A stretch of DNA of 64,000 bases from Paraburkholderia flagellata (GTDB taxonomy: Bacteria > Pseudomonadota > Gammaproteobacteria > Burkholderiales > Burkholderiaceae), in the NCBI RefSeq assembly GCF_021390645.1, contig NZ_JAJEJT010000002.1, forward strand, positions 806,001 through 870,000, read 5' to 3'. Numbering within the stretch: position 1 is the first letter of the stretch; each line of letters starts with the position of its first letter. Under the pieces are notes generated by a model. It made no database searches and was not told where the DNA came from. It was given only the letters and a program-made list of their open reading frames with translations. A program made the translations under genes and the position numbers. Shown here piece after piece: positions 25,352-33,708 of the stretch.

Positions 25352-26358
25352 GCCGTGCTGCCATCCTGCTGCTGTCGATCGGCACGGCACTCTTCATTGC
25401 GCTGCTCGCCTGGCAGGGCCTCGGCTCGGTAACGGGCGCGCTTGCGGCCGCCGGTTGGGGGCTCGTGCTCGTCGCGGCGTTCCACATCGTGCCGCTCGCG
25501 CTCGACGCGGGTGCGATCGCCGTGCTCTTTGGAAAAGGCGAACGCGTCGATCAGCGTGATGCGCTGCTCGCGCGCTGGACGGGCGAATCGGTGAACAGCC
25601 TGTTGCCGGCAGGCCAGATCGGCGGCCCCGTAGCGATGGTGCGCCAGCTTGCCCAACGTGGCATGTCGATGCGCGACGCAGCCGCGGCCATCACCGTGAG
25701 CACCACGCTGCAGGCCGTTGCGCAGATCGTATTCGCCGTATTCGGCATCGTGCTTTTTTCGGCCTATGCCGCGAACGGCGCGCCGCGCGATCTCGGCATC
25801 GCGGCGCTGATCGCGACCGCCGTGCTCGGCGGCCTGATCGCGCTGTTCTATCTCGCGCAGCGCCGCGGTCTGTTCGGCCGCCTGCTGCGTCTCGCCTCGA
25901 AAGTGTTCGGCAAGCGCGACTGGTCGACGCTCGCCACGCGCGCCGATGCCATCGACGAGGCCGTGATGTCGCTTTACGCCCAGCGTGGCCGCGTGGCGGC
26001 CAGCTTCGTGCTGAGCCTCGCGGGCTGGCTCGTGGGCACGGTGGAGGTGTGGCTCGCGCTGCGTTTTCTCGGCCATCCCGTAGGCTGGATCGATGCGCTG
26101 CTGCTCGAGAGCATCGGCCAGGCCATTCGCGGTGCGGCCTTCGCCATTCCTGGCTCGCTGGGCGTGCAAGAGGGCGGCTATCTGCTGCTTGCGCCGCTCG
26201 TCGGCCTGCCGCCCGAGGCGGCGCTCGCGCTCTCGCTCGCCAAGCGCGCGCGCGAAATCCTGCTCGGCTTGCCGGGCCTTCTGTATCTGCATTTCAGCGA
26301 ACGTAGCTGGCAACGCCGGCGCGCCTCGCGCGTCTGCGCTGTCGAAGTCGCCGATTGA
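25348..26358 (+). CDS. Lysylphosphatidylglycerol-synthase TM-domain (flippase-like) protein
   Basis: A 336-residue polytopic membrane protein of the LPG_synthase_TM/UPF0104 family (about seven to eight helices), with the conserved 'SVNSLLPAGQIGGPVAMVRQL' and 'AFAIPGSLGVQEGGYLLLAPL' motifs. Only the flippase-like part is present; the C-terminal aminoacyl-transferase domain of MprF is missing. Start is GTG at 25348 overlapping the previous stop, with GGAGG nine bases before. HpnN/HpnL-like and MprF relatives move or handle lipids across the inner membrane, which suits translocation of the product of the two upstream genes. Confidence 0.85.
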   Translation: MSRAAILLLSIGTALFIALLAWQGLGSVTGALAAAGWGLVLVAAFHIVPLALDAGAIAVLFGKGERVDQRDALLARWTGESVNSLLPAGQIGGPVAMVRQLAQRGMSMRDAAAAITVSTTLQAVAQIVFAVFGIVLFSAYAANGAPRDLGIAALIATAVLGGLIALFYLAQRRGLFGRLLRLASKVFGKRDWSTLATRADAIDEAVMSLYAQRGRVAASFVLSLAGWLVGTVEVWLALRFLGHPVGWIDALLLESIGQAIRGAAFAIPGSLGVQEGGYLLLAPLVGLPPEAALALSLAKRAREILLGLPGLLYLHFSERSWQRRRASRVCAVEVAD

Positions 26359-26386
26359 CCTTTTTTCTCCCAAGGAACGTTTGCGC

Positions 26387-27166
26387 ATGCGCGCCATCAT
26401 TCTCGCGGCAGGCCTCGGCCTGCGCCTTCAGCAACAAGCTGGAGAACAGTTTCCGAAATGTCTGCTGCAGTTCGAGGGCGTGACGCTGCTCGAACGCCAT
26501 CTGCAATTGCTGGAAGAGGCGGGCGTGACGGAAGTCGTGCTCGCGCTCGGTTTCCAGCCTGAACTGGTCGAGGCCGAACTCAAGCGCATCAACTGGCCGC
26601 ACAAGGTCGAGGTCGTGATGAATCCGCGCTTCGATCTCGGCAGCGTGCTCACGGTGCATCGCACGGCAGAGGCGCTCACGCGCGGCGACGACGTGCTGCT
26701 CATGGACGCCGATGTGCTCTACGACGAACGCGTGTTCGCGCCGCTCGTCGCGGGCGAGGCGCCGGCCAATCGCTTGCTGATCGACCGCGACTTCGAAGCC
26801 GGCGACGAGCCCGTGAAGCTGTGCCTGCGCGACGGCGTGCCCGTCGAACTGCGCAAGCAACTGGCGGTCGGTCTGCAATACGACATGATCGGCGAGTCGG
26901 TGGGCTTCTTCCGCCTGAACGAAGCAACGGCCCGTCGCTTTGCGCAGATCGTCGAAGGCTATGTCGATACGGGCCGCGCGAACCTGCCGCATGAAGAAGC
27001 GCTGCGCGACCTGCTGCTCGAGCGCGGCAACGAGTTCGAAACCGCGGACGTGACCGGCGCGCCGTGGATCGAAATCGACTTCCCCAATGACGTGACGCGC
27101 GCCGCGGAACAGGTGCTGCCGCAACTGCGTCCGGTGGTGAGCCGTGTGAAGCAGGCGGCTCTCTGA
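26387..27166 (+). CDS. NTP transferase (sugar/alcohol-phosphate nucleotidylyltransferase)
   Basis: A 259-residue Rossmann-like nucleotidyltransferase. The nucleotide-binding signature is N-terminal: 'AIILAAGLGLRL' followed by F-P-K (Lys24), as in LicC/PntC/IspD-like cytidylyltransferases and sugar nucleotidyltransferases. 'LLMDADVLYDERVF' gives the metal-binding Asp pair, and 'WIEIDFPNDVTRA' the C-terminal Asp seen in this family. 'AAG.G.RL....FPKCLL' favours a CTP:alcohol-phosphate type. AAGGAACG precedes ATG 26387, 28 bases after the flippase-like gene. It probably makes the CDP-activated head group for the first enzyme; substrate unknown. Confidence 0.85.
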   Translation: MRAIILAAGLGLRLQQQAGEQFPKCLLQFEGVTLLERHLQLLEEAGVTEVVLALGFQPELVEAELKRINWPHKVEVVMNPRFDLGSVLTVHRTAEALTRGDDVLLMDADVLYDERVFAPLVAGEAPANRLLIDRDFEAGDEPVKLCLRDGVPVELRKQLAVGLQYDMIGESVGFFRLNEATARRFAQIVEGYVDTGRANLPHEEALRDLLLERGNEFETADVTGAPWIEIDFPNDVTRAAEQVLPQLRPVVSRVKQAAL

Positions 27167-27396
27167 AGCGCACCTGCGCTGGTTGCATGACGCTTATTGT
27201 TTGATATGGGCCGCGAGGTCTGTCGCCGGTTGAAAGCGGCGGTGGGCTCCGCGGCTTTTGCTTTTGCGCGCGCCTTTGCTTCGTGCCGCACCTGCCAAAG
27301 CGCGCCGCTTCATCTGTTGCCGGGTTCCCGTTTTCCGCAACAAGGGCCATAATGGCAGCTTTACGCCATCAGCCACGCTGATCGTCGTTTCTGCCC

Positions 27397-28800
27397 ATGC
27401 CATTAGCCCTCGGCACATTCATCGTTCCGCTCATTGTCGCGTGCTCGATGTTCATGGAGAACGTGGACGGGACGGTCATCGTCACCTCGCTCCCCGCACT
27501 GGCCCGCGATCTCGGCCAGGACCCCATCACACTCAAGCTGGCCGTCACGAGCTATGTGATCGGCTTGGGCGTGTTCATCCCGATTTGCGGCTGGGTGGCC
27601 GATCGCTTCGGCTCGCGCAATGTGTTTCGCACGGCCATCGGCATCTTCATGGCGGGGTCGCTGTTGTGCGCGGCTTCGAGGTCGCTCGAGATGTTCGTGG
27701 CCGCACGCTTCGTGCAGGGCATCGGCGGCGCGATGATGGTGCCGGTGGGCCGCATCATCATCTTCCGTTCGCTGCCCAAGTCGGACTTCATTCGCGCGGT
27801 CAACTATCTCACGGTGCCCGCGTTGCTCGGGCCGGTCGTGGGGCCGCCGCTTGGCGGGTTCATCACCACGTATCTGCATTGGCGGCTGATTTTCTTCATC
27901 AACATTCCGATTGGCGTGCTCGGCATCTGGCTCGCGAACCGGCATATCGCGAACATGCACGAGGAGCATCCGGGGCGGCTCGACTGGCCGGGCTTCGTGC
28001 TCTCGGCGGGCGGGGCGTCGCTATTTATGCTCGGCCTTTCGCTCGTGGGCGGCGAACTCGTCGCCACTGGCACGGCGGTGACGATGTGCGTGATCGGCGC
28101 GTTGCTGCTCGCAGCCTATTGGTTGTATGCGCAACGTGTCGAGCGGCCCGTGCTCGATCTGAAATTTCTGCGCATTCCCACGTTCAACGCGAGCGTGGCC
28201 GGCGGGTCGCTTTTTCGCATCGGGCTCGGCGCCGTGCCTTTTTTGTTACCGCTCACGCTGCAGGAAGGGCTCGGCATGACGGCGTTCGCCTCGGGCGCCA
28301 TCACTTGCGCTTCGGCGTTCGGCTCGATCTTCATGAAGGCGATCGTTTCGCGCGTCCTCGGGCGCTTTGGCTTTCGCCGCACGCTGATGGTCAACGCGGT
28401 GCTCGCGGGGACGGCCATCGCGATATGCGGCTCGTTTTCGCCTGGCATGCCGGTGTGGCTCATCTGGGTCATCGTGCTCGCGGGCGGGATCTTTCCTTCG
28501 CTGCAATTCACCGGCCTCAACTCGCTCGCCTATGCCGATATTCCGACGCGCGACATTGGCCGCGCTACGAGCGTAGCAAGCGTGATCCAGCAGGTATCGC
28601 TCGGCCTCGGCGTGACGATTGCGGGCCTCGTGCTGCAGATTTCGCATCGTGTGCAAGGGCATTCGACCATCGTCTGGTCCGATTTCTGGCCGGCGTTTCT
28701 CGTGGTCGGGCTCTTTTCGGTGGCGTCGATTCCGGTGACGATGCGTTTGCCCGCGAATGCCGGAGAAGAAATTGCGCGCGGCCGGCGCGGCAAGGCTTGA
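27397..28800 (+). CDS. DHA2-family MFS drug exporter, MdtD-like
   Basis: A 467-residue transporter with about 14 helices. Motifs of drug:H+ antiporters: 'MENVDGTVIVTSLPALARDLG' (helix 1), 'GWVADRFGSRNVFR' (motif A), 'RFVQGIGGAMMVPVGR' (motif B) and 'LGPVVGPPLGGFIT' (motif C). Stand-alone gene between the lipid cluster and ggt. The 35819-37246 gene is a paralogue with the same blocks. Substrate unknown. The 230 bases before it hold no gene. Confidence 0.92.
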   Translation: MPLALGTFIVPLIVACSMFMENVDGTVIVTSLPALARDLGQDPITLKLAVTSYVIGLGVFIPICGWVADRFGSRNVFRTAIGIFMAGSLLCAASRSLEMFVAARFVQGIGGAMMVPVGRIIIFRSLPKSDFIRAVNYLTVPALLGPVVGPPLGGFITTYLHWRLIFFINIPIGVLGIWLANRHIANMHEEHPGRLDWPGFVLSAGGASLFMLGLSLVGGELVATGTAVTMCVIGALLLAAYWLYAQRVERPVLDLKFLRIPTFNASVAGGSLFRIGLGAVPFLLPLTLQEGLGMTAFASGAITCASAFGSIFMKAIVSRVLGRFGFRRTLMVNAVLAGTAIAICGSFSPGMPVWLIWVIVLAGGIFPSLQFTGLNSLAYADIPTRDIGRATSVASVIQQVSLGLGVTIAGLVLQISHRVQGHSTIVWSDFWPAFLVVGLFSVASIPVTMRLPANAGEEIARGRRGKA

Positions 28801-28936
28801 TGCAGGACGCAACGTTCGTCTTGCACAGCAGCGGAATCAGCGGATCGCCGGATCGCAATCGTTTGACTGGCGTGCTATAAGGCCAAGGCAGGTATCAGGT
28901 AGGTAGGTCAACAAACCGAATCATGGGGTGAACTCA

Positions 28937-30667
28937 ATGAAGCTGGTTGAAAAAACGAAAATTTCCGCTGCCGCTCTCGCACTGCTTTCGCTATCCGCCT
29001 TGTCCACGGGCTTCCTCGAAGCCACACCGGCCTTTGCGAAGGATACGCAGCAACGCCCTGCGGTCCTCAACGCGTCGGCGGTGGCCGTTGCTGACAAGTA
29101 CGCGGCCGACGCCGCGGAGCAGATCTTCAAGGAGGGCGGCAACGCCGTCGACGCGGCGGTCGCCATCGCCTTCTCGCTCGCCGTGACATACCCGGAAGCC
29201 GGCAACATCGGCGGCGGCGGGTTCATGACGCTCTACGTGAACGGCAAACCGTACTTCCTCGACTATCGCGAGCGCGCGCCGCTCGCCGCCACGCGCACGA
29301 TGTACCTCGACGACAAGGGCAACGTGATCAAGGGCAAGAGCTTGTTCGGCTATGACGCCGTGGGCGTGCCGGGCACGGTCGAGGGCATGTGGGAAGCGCA
29401 AAAACGCTTCGGCAAGCTGCCGTGGAAGCAGGTGCTGGCCCCCGCCATTGCCTACGCGCGCGATGGCTTCGTCGTGGACGAACAGCTCGCGAAGCGCCGC
29501 GACGACGCCGCGAAGGACTTCGCCGGCAAGACCAATTTCGACGAATACTTCGGCAACCTGAAGGAGGGCGTGACGTTCAAGCAGCCCGATCTCGCCAATG
29601 TGCTCACGCGCATTGCGAACCAGGGCGCGAAGGACTTCTACGACGGCAAGACCGCTGACCTGATCGCCGCCTCGATGAAGGGCCACGGGCTCATCACGAA
29701 GCGCGACCTGCAGGAGTACAAGGCCGTGTGGCGCCAGCCGGTCGAGGCGAAGTGGAACGGCTATGAAATCATCACCGCGCCGCCCCCGAGTTCGGGTGGC
29801 GTGGGCCTCGTGCAACTGCTCAAGATGAAGGCGATGCTCGCGCCGCAATTCAAGGACGTGCCGCTCAATTCGCCGCAGTACATCCACCTGACCGCGGAGA
29901 TCGAGAAGCGCGTGTTCGCGGATCGCGCGCAATATCTCGGCGACCCCGACTTCTACAAGGTGCCGGTCGCGCAGCTCACCGACGACGCGTACCTCGCGAA
30001 GCGCGCCGCCGAAGTCGATCCCGACAAGCCTTCGGACACGAAGAGCGTGCAGCCGGGCCTCGGCACCTCGATGCCGGAGAAGGCGGAAACGACGCACTTC
30101 TCCGTGGTCGACAAGTGGGGCAACGCGGTCTCGAACACGTACACGATCAACGGCTACTTCGGTTCGGGCGTGGTTGTGCCGGGCGCCGGCATCGTGCTGA
30201 ACGACGAAATGGACGATTTCGCGTCCAAGCCTGGCGTGCCGAACATGTTCGGCGTGGTGGGCAGCGATGCGAACGCGATTGCGCCGAAGAAGCGTCCGCT
30301 TTCCTCGATGACGCCGACCATCCTCACGAAGGACGGCAAGGTGGCGCTCGTGATCGGCACGCCGGGTGGGTCGCGCATCTTCACGTCGGTGTTCCAGGTC
30401 ATCAACAACAACTACGACTTCAACATGCCGTTGAAGGAAGCGGTGGCGGCGATGCGCTTCCACCACCAGTTGCTGCCACCCAACACGATTTTCTGGGAAC
30501 CGTACCAGCCCATTGACGGCGAACTCGCCAAGCAGGTCGAGGCGAAGGGCTACGTGCTGAAGGGGCAGGACTTCAACGGTGACATTCAGGCGATCCGTAT
30601 CAACGGCGATACGCCCGATGCGGTTTCCGATCCGCGCGGTCGCGGCGTGTCGCGCCTGATCCAGTAA
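28937..30667 (+). CDS. ggt: Periplasmic gamma-glutamyltransferase
   Basis: A 576-residue proenzyme of the N-terminal-nucleophile family. Signal peptide about residues 1-35 (positively charged start, hydrophobic core, cleavage near AFA-KDTQQ). Autocleavage is expected before Thr385 in 'AETTHFSVVDKWGNAVS', creating the small subunit; 'SGGVGLVQLL' and 'RPLSSMTPTI' line the gamma-glutamyl pocket. Degrades glutathione and transfers gamma-glutamyl groups in the periplasm. The ATG at 28937 follows GGGGTG; a GTG nine bases earlier is possible but less well placed. Confidence 0.95.
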   Translation: MKLVEKTKISAAALALLSLSALSTGFLEATPAFAKDTQQRPAVLNASAVAVADKYAADAAEQIFKEGGNAVDAAVAIAFSLAVTYPEAGNIGGGGFMTLYVNGKPYFLDYRERAPLAATRTMYLDDKGNVIKGKSLFGYDAVGVPGTVEGMWEAQKRFGKLPWKQVLAPAIAYARDGFVVDEQLAKRRDDAAKDFAGKTNFDEYFGNLKEGVTFKQPDLANVLTRIANQGAKDFYDGKTADLIAASMKGHGLITKRDLQEYKAVWRQPVEAKWNGYEIITAPPPSSGGVGLVQLLKMKAMLAPQFKDVPLNSPQYIHLTAEIEKRVFADRAQYLGDPDFYKVPVAQLTDDAYLAKRAAEVDPDKPSDTKSVQPGLGTSMPEKAETTHFSVVDKWGNAVSNTYTINGYFGSGVVVPGAGIVLNDEMDDFASKPGVPNMFGVVGSDANAIAPKKRPLSSMTPTILTKDGKVALVIGTPGGSRIFTSVFQVINNNYDFNMPLKEAVAAMRFHHQLLPPNTIFWEPYQPIDGELAKQVEAKGYVLKGQDFNGDIQAIRINGDTPDAVSDPRGRGVSRLIQ

Positions 30668-30772
30668 AACCGCGACGCCGATGCGAAACCATGCGCCGCG
30701 CATGAAAGCAAACCATTTCGCATCGGCAACCTGGCACGGGGTGGCAAAAGTTTGCATGACGTGAGCGTTTGT

Positions 30773-30786
30773 CCCCAAATTTGGGG
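30773..30786. repeat. Perfect palindrome CCCCAAATTTGGGG
   Basis: Fourteen-base perfect palindrome between ggt and the LuxR gene; a good dimer-binding site or the tip of a transcript hairpin. A weak -10-like TACTAT follows at 30810-30815. Confidence 0.55.
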
Positions 30787-30861
30787 ATGCCGCTCCGTTA
30801 TTCATCGCGTACTATGCAACCTCCGGCGGAAGACAGCCCTTTGCCGGCGTGTGTTTTTCTT

Positions 30862-30891
30862 GGGGCGGCGTTTGCCGCCCCATTTTCTTTT
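30862..30891 (+). terminator. Rho-independent terminator in the ggt-LuxR gap
   Basis: GGGGCGGC (30862-30869), loop GTTT, GCCGCCCC (30874-30881), then ATTTTCTTTT. It is 195 bases after the ggt stop, leaving room for a long 3' untranslated region or a separate short transcript starting near 30820. Confidence 0.75.
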
Positions 30892-30985
30892 CCGCATTTC
30901 GGCTTCACAGCTTCACTGTCGGACCGCATATTGAATTCGTCAGGCTGGGATCACCAGGCTCTGACGTTCGCGCCGCCGCGCAAGT

Positions 30986-31561
30986 ATGGCGCGCACCCAC
31001 TTCTCATCGCACCCGAGCATGGACCTGACGAGCCGCGAACTCGCGTTGATCGCCGACGTCTTCAAGCTGCTGGCCGACCATATCTTGCCGGAGGGCGCCT
31101 TGCGCCTCGAGGTGGGGCGGCGCCTGCTCGAACTGCTGCGCGCCGATGGCCTGTATGCGGGCGCGGACCTGTTCATCTGGTCGGGCGAAGAGAATCTCGA
31201 TCATCTGCGCATTAGGCGCGGCAAGCAGCGCGATCATTTTTCCGATCGGGAACTGGTGTTGTTCGATCTGCTGCGCCCGGCTTTCGTCGCGGCGCTGGCG
31301 CGTTCGCGCGCGCAGACGGGGCACGTCCAGCCGACGGCGGGCGACGCATCCGCCGCGGATAACGAAGCGATCAGCCGCTTGACGCGGCGCGAGCGCGACG
31401 TGGTCGCGCTCGTGGTGGAAGGGCTGCTCGACAAGGAGATCGCCGAGCGGCTAGGCATTTCCTATACGACCGTGCGCACTCATCTCGATCGTTCGTTTCA
31501 GAAACTCGGTGTCACCAACCGCTCGCGCCTCGCGCGGCTCGTGCAGTCGGCTCAGCGCTGA
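30986..31561 (+). CDS. LuxR-family helix-turn-helix regulator
   Basis: A 191-residue regulator. The C-terminal GerE domain is clear (about residues 128-185: 'LTRRERDVVALVVEGLLDKEIAERLGISYTTVRTHL'). The N-terminal 120 residues do not match an autoinducer-binding domain or a receiver; they look like a small helical/PAS-like sensor. Alternative start at 31019 (MDLTSREL). It converges on the DUF2783/FAD-hydroxylase genes and may regulate them. Confidence 0.85.
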   Translation: MARTHFSSHPSMDLTSRELALIADVFKLLADHILPEGALRLEVGRRLLELLRADGLYAGADLFIWSGEENLDHLRIRRGKQRDHFSDRELVLFDLLRPAFVAALARSRAQTGHVQPTAGDASAADNEAISRLTRRERDVVALVVEGLLDKEIAERLGISYTTVRTHLDRSFQKLGVTNRSRLARLVQSAQR

Positions 31562-31579
31562 GGCGCGCTGCGTTTCCCT

Positions 31580-31771
31580 TTATTTTGGCGCGGCCGCCGA
31601 AACGTTTTCACCCGCCGCATCGATCAGGCCGACGCAGGTTTGCGCGTTGCCGATCCGCTCGATCGCAAGCAGCGCGAAGCGCGCGAGAAAGAGCGGGCCG
31701 TTGGCTTCGCCCAGATTGGTCATGGTCTTGCACAAGTGCGTGTAGACGGTGTCGAGTTCGCTGTCGGTCAT
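31580..31771 (-). CDS. DUF2783 small partner protein of the FAD hydroxylase
   Basis: A 63-residue protein ('DTVYTHLCKTMTNLGEANGPLFLARFALLAIERIG') typical of DUF2783 proteins encoded directly behind MhpA-like hydroxylases. GGAG six bases before favours ATG 31769-31771; an ATG four codons upstream is possible. Encoded 34 bases after the hydroxylase stop. Function unknown. Confidence 0.8.
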   Translation of the reverse strand: MTDSELDTVYTHLCKTMTNLGEANGPLFLARFALLAIERIGNAQTCVGLIDAAGENVSAAAPK

Positions 31772-31805
31772 GGCTTTCTCCATCTGTACTTGATTGCGGC
31801 AGCGC

Positions 31806-33521
31806 TCAGGCGCGCAGCGCATGGTCGAGGGCGGCGAGCGCATGCGCGGCTGCCGTGCCGGCACCGTCGTGCCAGCGGCCGAGCACGTGGCCGTCCGGGC
31901 GCACGAGGTAGAGCGTGCCGGGCTGTGCGCCGTACATCGGGAACAGGCGTCCCGTGTGGTCCCATCCGCTGCGGCGTGGCGTGTCGGCGCTCCGGCGCTG
32001 CGCGAGCGGCACCAGTGCGAACGGCAGCGCGCGTGCGGCCAGCGTCGTTTCGAGCGCGGTGATCGGGGCGGGCGTCGAGCCATCCTCGCTGAAGTAGAAC
32101 GCCGTGAAGCACGGTGCGATCAGGTCGGTCACGTGGCCTTCGCTCGCGCCTGCCTGATCGACGATCGTGAGCGGGCATTCGGGCAGCACCGTGCCCGGGG
32201 CCGGACCGTTCGCGAATGCGTCGGAGGCCGCGTTGAGCGGCGAGGCCGTGTAGGCGATGGCCGAAGTCTGGCGCGGATTGATCAGCGAGCGCACGGCGGC
32301 GTGCTCTCGCGCGAGGCTCAGCACGGCGGTGCGCATCAGATCGAAGGCGAACGACGGCGGCGCCATGAACTCTGTGCTCTTCGTGCCGTAGCTCAAGTTT
32401 TCATGCGCGGCGTAGACGCGCTCGTCGGAGTAGCTGTCGAGCAACGCGTCGCTCGCGAGCCCCTTCACGACATAGGCGAGTTTCCACGCCAGATTGTCGG
32501 CATCGTCGATGCCTGAATTTGCACCCCGCACGCCGAAGATCGGGACGAGGTGCGCCGCGTCGCCCGCGAACAGCACGCGGCCGTGGCGATAGCGCTCGAG
32601 CGTGAGTGCGTTGGCCTTGTAGATCGTGATCCAGACCGGCGACCACGTCGCTTTCTCGCCCATCATGTCGAGCAGGCTCTGCACGCGCGGCATGACGTTT
32701 TCGGGCTTGATCGCCTCGTCGGCGTCCTCGCCGTCGCGCAGCTGATAGTCGATGCGCCACACGTTGTCGGGCTGCTTGTGGACGAGCACGGTCGAGCCGG
32801 GATTCGATGCCGGGTCGAAATACGCGAGCCGTTCCGTGGGCCGCGCGCTGTCGAGCAGGATATCGACGATCACGTAACGGCCCTCGTAGCTCGTGCCCTG
32901 AAGCTTCAGGCCGAGCGCATCGCGCACCGTGCTGCGGCCGCCGTCCGCGGCGATGAGCCAGTCGGTCTGCGCGGTGTAGTCGCCGGCGGGCGAGGAGAGC
33001 GACAGCGTGGCGCCATGCGCGTCGTGCTGGACCGCGGTCACTTTCGTGCGCCAGCGGATGTCGATGAGGTCGGCGTGCCGCTCAGCCGCGTCGAGCAGGA
33101 ACTGCTCGATGTGGTACTGCGCGAGGTTGACCATCGGCGGCAGCTTCTGGTTTTCGTCCTGCGGCATCGTGAAGTGCAGCACTTCGTCGTTGCGATAGAA
33201 GCTGCGCCCGCCCGTCCACGGCAGGCCTTTGGCGAGGAAGCCGTCGAGCGCGCCGAGGCGCTCGATGATTTCGAGGCTGCGGCGCGAGATGCAGATTGCG
33301 CGGCTGCCGTAGCAGACCGACTCGTCGGCTTCGATCAGCACCGAACGCACGCCGTGCTTCGCGAGGCCGAGCGCGATAGCGAGGCCCACCGGGCCGCCGC
33401 CGACGATCGTCACGGCGTGGCGCTGCGCTTCACGGGCACTGCTGTGGCCGCCTTCGAGTTCGGGCAGGCGGGCGGCGTACTGCTTCGCCTCGAACGGATA
33501 GGGTTTGAATTCGGCGCTCAT
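31806..33521 (-). CDS. FAD-dependent aromatic hydroxylase (MhpA-like)
   Basis: A 571-residue class A flavoprotein monooxygenase. FAD-binding GxGxxG near residue 40 ('VTIVGGGPVGLAIALGLA'), the DG motif 'LIAADGGRSTVRDALG', and the GD motif 'VLFAGDAAHLVPIFGVRGANSGIDDADNLAWKL' are all intact; the C-terminal thioredoxin-like domain ends 'LYLVRPDGHVLGRWHD'. Such enzymes hydroxylate phenolic acids with NAD(P)H and oxygen; the exact aromatic substrate cannot be read. Followed by its DUF2783 partner and preceded by a codirectional LuxR gene. No ring-cleavage gene is adjacent, so the product is probably passed to a pathway elsewhere. Confidence 0.92.
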   Translation of the reverse strand: MSAEFKPYPFEAKQYAARLPELEGGHSSAREAQRHAVTIVGGGPVGLAIALGLAKHGVRSVLIEADESVCYGSRAICISRRSLEIIERLGALDGFLAKGLPWTGGRSFYRNDEVLHFTMPQDENQKLPPMVNLAQYHIEQFLLDAAERHADLIDIRWRTKVTAVQHDAHGATLSLSSPAGDYTAQTDWLIAADGGRSTVRDALGLKLQGTSYEGRYVIVDILLDSARPTERLAYFDPASNPGSTVLVHKQPDNVWRIDYQLRDGEDADEAIKPENVMPRVQSLLDMMGEKATWSPVWITIYKANALTLERYRHGRVLFAGDAAHLVPIFGVRGANSGIDDADNLAWKLAYVVKGLASDALLDSYSDERVYAAHENLSYGTKSTEFMAPPSFAFDLMRTAVLSLAREHAAVRSLINPRQTSAIAYTASPLNAASDAFANGPAPGTVLPECPLTIVDQAGASEGHVTDLIAPCFTAFYFSEDGSTPAPITALETTLAARALPFALVPLAQRRSADTPRRSGWDHTGRLFPMYGAQPGTLYLVRPDGHVLGRWHDGAGTAAAHALAALDHALRA

Positions 33522-33649
33522 GGGGAATGCGTCTCCGATACGAAAATCTTGTTCTTGCCGGCTTGCCCCGAAAGGAGGCGCTGGCGATGAAGGCAGTATG
33601 GAGCGCGAGGCGAGGCCCGCTGTCCTCAATTTGGGTACAGGGGGCTTAC

Positions 33650-33658
33650 GGGGGGGGG
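33650..33658. repeat. Nine-G homopolymer upstream of the hydroxylase gene
   Basis: GGGGGGGGG on the plus strand (C9 on the coding strand), about 130 bases before the hydroxylase ATG. Long enough to slip during replication and change promoter spacing; also a place where assemblies err. Confidence 0.6.
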
Positions 33659-33708
33659 ATGAGCGGGAAATGTGCAGGCGTTCTGCTTCGCGCGCCTGCA
33701 GCGGTGGT

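Noticed and set aside
28991..30805. 604-codon open frame on the minus strand
   Set aside because: Antisense shadow of ggt, whose sense frame has a signal peptide and catalytic Thr.
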